Shown here in pieces: positions 58,889 to 64,000 of a stretch of 64,000 nucleotides of DNA. How positions within the stretch are numbered: position 1 is the first letter of the stretch; every line of letters starts with the position of its first letter. The notes beneath the pieces are model-generated. The model did no database searches. It worked only from the letters and a program-made list of their open reading frames with translations, and was not told where the DNA came from. The DNA lies in contig SAXG01000029.1 in assembly GCA_012932865.1 (NCBI GenBank), positions 310,001-374,000 on the forward strand, in the 5' to 3' direction. The position numbers and the translations under genes are program-made. Source of the stretch: Amylostereum areolatum (lineage: Eukaryota; Basidiomycota; Agaricomycetes; Russulales; Stereaceae).

Positions 58889-61800
58889 GTGAAAGGAACC
58901 ACTTTTCACGTGACATCTCTGGAGCCCACCGCGAGGGGAGTTTCAGATTCAATAGTGTCTCCGTGGACAGAAATTGAATCAAACAGGATCATCTCTCCTG
59001 TTTCTTCAAGATCATCTTCAGTTGCATCAGACATTTCTCACAGCACCTTCGCATCATCCACTTCTTTGGACAATCGGATTCGATTCATGCCAACAGAAAT
59101 GGCGCAAGGAATGATGGGAACAGAACAAGCTAACGAACAAAACCACCCCTCTGAACCACTCCGGCAAAGGGATAATCCCCCTCATATGCCCCAGCCGAAC
59201 AGAGGTGAGCCAGCTCGCAATCGATCTGACTCCCCAAGACTAGGCTCACCGTTGCCAGGACGTCAATACACATTCCCTCACAATGCGAACCAGCCAATCA
59301 ACCAAGGAGTACTTCCCGATGCAAGGTCAAAGTACGCTCCTAAAATATTCCGAGGAGATCATCGTCAGGTCATCAAGTTCCTTGAAGATTTTGAGGATGT
59401 GTGCATAGCGTACAACGTGTTCCCGGACGATGCACGTTGCACCGGCGTGCTCCGTTACTGTTCACACAGTGTACGAGAACTCGTAGAAGCGTTACCCAGC
59501 TACGTTGACCGTGATTGGGATGCGTTGAAGTGAGACATCCTCGACCTATTCGATGCGGAACTCCATCAGAAACGATACCAAATTGGAGATGTCAAGGCAT
59601 ATGTGCGGAACAGCAGATATAAGAACATGCGGAATCTGCGCAGCTGGAAGAAATTTTACCGAGGCTATCTGAAGATAGCGGGCTGGATTCGACAAGCCGG
59701 TAGAATGACCACGCGCGATTACAATCTCTTCCTGTGGCAGGGGATCGGAAAGTCCTTGCGCAGGAGGATAGAGGACCGCCTGATTACTTGGTATCCGCAG
59801 CACAACCTATCCGACCCCTGGGATGCAAGCCAAGTTAAATCCGCTGTTTACAGCATCCTTCAGCGTGGCACATTCCGAGATGATATCGAAGACGCAGACT
59901 CGGAACAAACTAGCGAATGGGAAGGAGAATCTGATGACGACTCAAGCTCGGATGATTCTAGCTCGGAAGATGAGCGATACCCAAAGCGCGCACCAAAGAA
60001 ATCTGCACACAAAGCCTCAGGGAAGATCAAACGGAAAGAGTCACTACTGCCCTCGAAACCAGTGAACCGGCCCCCGAAGGACAGCAAAAGCAAAACCGTG
60101 CCGCTTGTCGAAAGTGAGGTCGAAGACCTCATCATGAGAATGGGCTCGCTCTCAGTTCGAGACCCACGTTACGCACTCCTTCTCAAGAAAGTCGTTGATG
60201 CGGACTCCACATGGGGAGATTTACTACCAAAACCCATGGTCGGAATGGCAACTGCGTCACCCGTACGAAACATGCGACCACCTAATGTCATGAGCGCGCA
60301 AGGACAGGCGTACCCTACGACTCCTATGCAGCTACCCGTCCCCTCGGCACCACCAGGACCCTATTCGCAAGGCCCCCGTCCTCAAGATCGACCACCCCTT
60401 CCACGAATAGCAGGCTGCTTCGGGTGTGGAGAACCCGGCCACTCAATGAGTATCTGTCCACGCCTCGCAGGATTGGCCGCGCAAGGAAAAATTATCAAAG
60501 ACCCGCAGGGAAAAATTGCGTTACCAAACGGACAACCAATTCGACGTGCGTACGGAGAGACAATGCTGCAAGCATTGCAGCGTGATCTCGGTCCTTTGGA
60601 CTCTAAAGGCGCCGGCCAAGTACGAACAAATTTAGTCACAGTCGATGAGGACGAGGAAAGCTTCGAAGACGAAGAGTTCCTAGACGTGTACAACGTCCAG
60701 ACACCCGCCTCCGCGCAATCGTACTACGGGTATGGCACTATCGAAGAAGTGTCCGAAGAAAGTGAAGACGAACCCGAGGTATACGCCATGGTAGAACGTC
60801 CAACTCGTACAATTCGAAACGTGCGCGAAGAAGCCGAGAATGCAGTTTTCCCTCGACGCACAGCAAGGACCTCAATACCGACACAGAAAGCTCAGGAGAG
60901 TCAAGAACAACCACGAGCGCGGGCACGCACGGCGAACAAAATCCCAGGCGAAAAAGGAAAGAATGCAGCCGCCAAAGTCACCCAGCGGCGAGAAGACCCA
61001 AGAGCGGACCCGCCGATCGAGAAACCCGAGACGTCAAACAAAAGCCGCTATCCCGAGCTCACGCAGCAGCCGGTGGACGTATTCGCGCCAACGTTCGACC
61101 CCCAGGACGAGGACGTTTATATGGAGGACGGAGAACCACCACGCCTACCGACGGCCACTACGCACGAACCCGAGTCAACCACGTCGGCACCCCAGAATCC
61201 GGCAGATATGCTGGAACGAAAGGCAAAGAAGCAACCCGCGAGGCAGTCCGTTATCTCGCGGGTCGTGGATCCCAAGCAGGTCCTGGTCCACATTTTGCGG
61301 ACGCCCGTGTCCTTGCCGATTGGCGACATCCTCGGAGCTTCTAAGGAGTTGTCAGCGTTGTTGGCGGAGAACATGCGTCCGAAGAGCACGAAGAAAGATT
61401 CACCTGCCGCGTTGACAACGGAAGTTGTCGAAAATGAGCCGGACACATTTCTGGTCGGCCCGAGCTTGACACACGAAAAACTCTTGCAGTTCGAGGTGTC
61501 GATCAATGGCCATCCGATTACCGCCATCCTAGACTCCGGTTCACAGCTGAATATCATCCGAAAAGAAATCGCGGACCTACACGTTCGTTTGCCCTTGGAC
61601 CGCGGACACACGCTCCGAATGAGCGACGCAAACGGCGGCAAAGGAGATTTGCTGGGAATCATTCAGGATGCGCCGATTCGTTTGGGAACGTTGCAGACCA
61701 AAGGAAACCTGTGGGCAGCAACGCACGTCAAATTCGAGTTATTGCTCGGCCGACCGTGGCAGCGCGACAACTACGCAAGCATAGACGAACGACAGAACGG

Positions 61801-64000
61801 GACGTGGCTTACCTTCAAGGATCCCCGGAACCTTAACCGCGTACGGCACGAACTTCTCCTACAGCAGCGAGAGATTCCCTCGTCCGTCCTTGACGTCCCC
61901 GACGATGACGAACTGGATCGCGGAGACGATCCCGTCAACATCGTTCGACGGCGCGTCCAGGCGTACCAAGCCAGACGCGAGCGGACTCCGTCGGCAGTCG
62001 TCTGCCATAGCGTAAGCATGAGCAGTCAAGATAGCGAGGAAAACGCACCGGAAGATGCCACGACGGAGTTCAAGACCTCCGAAATCGCGCGCGCGCAGGA
62101 TGAAGAGGGCGCAAACGGCGATGCCCTGACGCGCGCAAGGCCAGAAACGTCCAAAAAAGGCGGGAACGCCGCACACTACAGCCAAAGGAACCGCCAGACG
62201 TTGAGCAAACTCAAAAGCTCAACGAATGATTCAGCAGATTACTCACCTGCGCTTGGGTCGCGAAAGACGCACTCGCACTCAGGCGAAAACCCCACAGGAA
62301 CCGCCGGTTCGGCTCCTGAGGACGAGACACTCGATGAGTACGAAAAGCGTCCGGAAAGTGAAGAGGGAACGCACCTATCAAACCCGCGCGAACCCAAACG
62401 CTTCCCCGGACAGCAAGACGACTTGAACGAGCCGCACGAAGTCGCGCCAGCACACCCGGACGGCGACCACGCGAGTTCTGCAAAAAGAAACGCGTCTGCG
62501 CCGACGGAAGAAATAAAAAGGGAGACTTACCGAGAAATGGAGCAAGAGAACCACGAGGCAAGAAAGGGAGAGCGCAAGGGGAAGAATGGAGAAGAAGAGT
62601 TGAACGAAAACGAGCGAGCGCCCGGAACGGAGACTGCCGAGTACACGCGGCACGCGTCCGAAACCCGAACCGGCGGCACGTGCACGCAAACGCGTCCAGC
62701 CGTGCGCGACGCAACTTGCTCCGCTGGCACCTCTAGGCCACCACCGTCTCCTCCCCTCCCGCCGCTTTTCCCCCGACGCTCGCACCCGACCAACGGACGC
62801 TCCCCCGGCGCTGTGCGCCCTCTTACTCAGCACAACGGGGAAGGCGAAAATGGCGAATCAACGAGGCCGCCGATGGCCTCGCGCGCGTCCAACAGCTCAC
62901 CGCAATCCGAGATGGACTGGAGCGCGTATCGCCCAGAGTCCCCGTCGTCCGACCTCGACGAAAAATGGAGTGCTGAAACGGAAAATGGGTCAGTAAATGA
63001 GTCCAGCTCACCAGGTACCGACTCATTTTCTGACCTGTTTTATGACTATTCCTCACTCGACTCAGACAACTTGGGCGAGTTCGTTCGGGAACTCGAAACC
63101 TTCACCCATGATATCGACCATCTACGGACGCGCTCTCCGGAGGATTTCGACGAAAAACACGCCGACAAACGGGAGCCGGACGACTCGAAAAATCAAGAAC
63201 GCGCGCGAAAGGAAATCCAAGACGTCCTCGGCACTCTCAACAACGACTGGCTGCCCCGCCCCGAACGCAAAATGGTTATAAGGCCCCCCACGTCGCCCCC
63301 TTTCTCTCCCCAGCATCTCGCTTCCCTTCGAATCAACACGCCGTTCCCCAACTTCGTGCACCATTCGACACCGACCTGCTCAACCTCAACTCATTTTCGG
63401 AAACTCGCTCTCAGCTTCCCGCTCGTTCCGTTCGCGCCGCAAGGCATGGCCGTCACGCAGCACCAGGTGGTTCCTTCGCGTTTCGCGACGAGGGCCTCGC
63501 CCGACGTTTCGCTGACGCCGCCGGTATGGCCACCGGTACGCGACGCGAACCTTGTCGAAGGAATCGATGCTGACGTACCTCCCCAGGATCGACTAAGTCC
63601 TATTGCGGTTCGGACGATCGCCGACTACCGCAACGGCATACTCGTCCACAATCAGTCAAACGCGGTCCACGACCCCGACCTCATCGTTCTCGAAAGTGCC
63701 AACACGGTCATTCTCGCCTTCGACCGGTTCCTCGACCACGGCAACACGGTCGACGCGTACGACACCGCTCTTCAAGACCCGGAGTTCATCCGTGTTAGGA
63801 AGCACGTCGAGCGGTTCGTTATGGAGGACGGCCGAGAGGTCGATGGCCAGCTCGTCGAAACCACCCAGCTAACCGGCGACCTGTTCGTTCGGTACCTTTG
63901 CGTCCGCGAAGGCTCGGACGGCGAGGCGCGTCGCAACGCCCCGTCTGGCACCCTCGCCGAAGACACCAGCGATGACGGCGGCTATGCAGAACTCGGGTTA
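58889..64000 (+). pseudogene. retroelement gag-pro frame with in-frame TGA (runs off window)
   Basis: One frame is open from about 58750 to the window end except for a TGA at 59531-59533. There is no ATG before 59087 in this frame. Gag shows KYAPKIFRGDHRQVIKFLED, then YVDRDWDALK, the TGA, and DILDLFDAELHQKRYQIGDV in the same frame, so the break is a point nonsense change. Further on come an acidic Ser-rich linker, the zinc knuckle CFGCGEPGHSMSIC (CX2CX4HX4C) near 60418, and a retropepsin-like domain with ITAILDSGSQLNIIRKEIAD near 61520 (DSG active site) and FELLLGRPWQRDNY. After the protease the frame goes on for more than 2 kb of charged, low-complexity sequence and a new block near 63600 (IADYRNGILVHNQSN). 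No reverse transcriptase is reached. Confidence 0.75.

Larger units (their letters stand above)
58260..64000 (+). mobile_element. Ty3/gypsy-type LTR retroelement, 5' part
   Basis: The element is recognised from its gag-pro frame (see the CDS at 58889). The part before it holds a probable 5' LTR or leader: repeated TGCTTAGTAA words (58270-58305) and their inverse near 58391-58400, a TATATAA at 58415-58421, a C11-12 run, and a CT-rich transcript leader. The exact LTR ends, primer-binding site and 3' LTR cannot be set because the element leaves the window at 64000. Reverse transcriptase, RNase H and integrase are not seen in the window. Confidence 0.75.

Overview
The window looks like nuclear DNA of a filamentous basidiomycete, most likely an agaricomycete. 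Genes lie on both strands. Most are broken by many short introns of about 45-75 nt with GT...AG ends, coding DNA is moderately GC-rich, and the families are fungal (PDR-type ABCG transporter, allantoate/nicotinate-type MFS carrier, secreted bicupin oxalate decarboxylase, UbiA prenyltransferase with fungal motifs). No bacterial operon, tRNA, rRNA or CRISPR array was seen. Exon joins were worked out by hand from reading frame and splice sites; where they are only partly solved I say so.

Layout. 1-13 kb is core and transport: the 3' part of a UbiA prenyltransferase (+), phosphoglucomutase (-), ATP-dependent NAD(P)H-hydrate dehydratase (-), and a long PDR-type ABC transporter (-). 13-16.6 kb holds no gene I can support. 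16.6-31.6 kb has oxalate decarboxylase (-), a divergent DUF7918-like gene (-), an acetoacetate-decarboxylase-like gene (-), a seven-TM fungal membrane protein (+), an XPA-core-like gene (-), RNase P subunit Rpp40 (+) and a proline-rich orphan (+). 32-55 kb is dominated by a dispersed family: two tandem DUF7918-like genes (+), an MFS carrier (-), a second XPA-core-like gene (+), two more DUF7918 genes (-) separated by a 492-bp inverted repeat, then EMC5 (-), a cystathionine beta-synthase-like gene (+), a FAD monooxygenase (-) and a last DUF7918 gene (-). 56-64 kb contains an orphan 376-codon ORF and the 5' part of a Ty3/gypsy-type retroelement whose gag-pro frame runs off the window.

The most interesting signal is the DUF7918 family. 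Six members lie within about 34 kb, and five end, within their last nine residues, in [VC]-I-D-L-T-x-[DES]-D-like sequence, a canonical SUMO-interacting motif. At least three carry a psi-K-x-E SUMO-acceptor consensus in the C-terminal part, in two of them just upstream of the terminal motif and followed by Ser-Pro. One also carries a PCNA-box-like motif. Two XPA-core-like genes without the usual N-terminal zinc finger are interspersed, and one of these has the same IDLT motif. Together they suggest a locally expanded set of nuclear, SUMO-linked proteins, perhaps tied to DNA repair or chromatin. That role is inference; the motifs are visible in the sequence.
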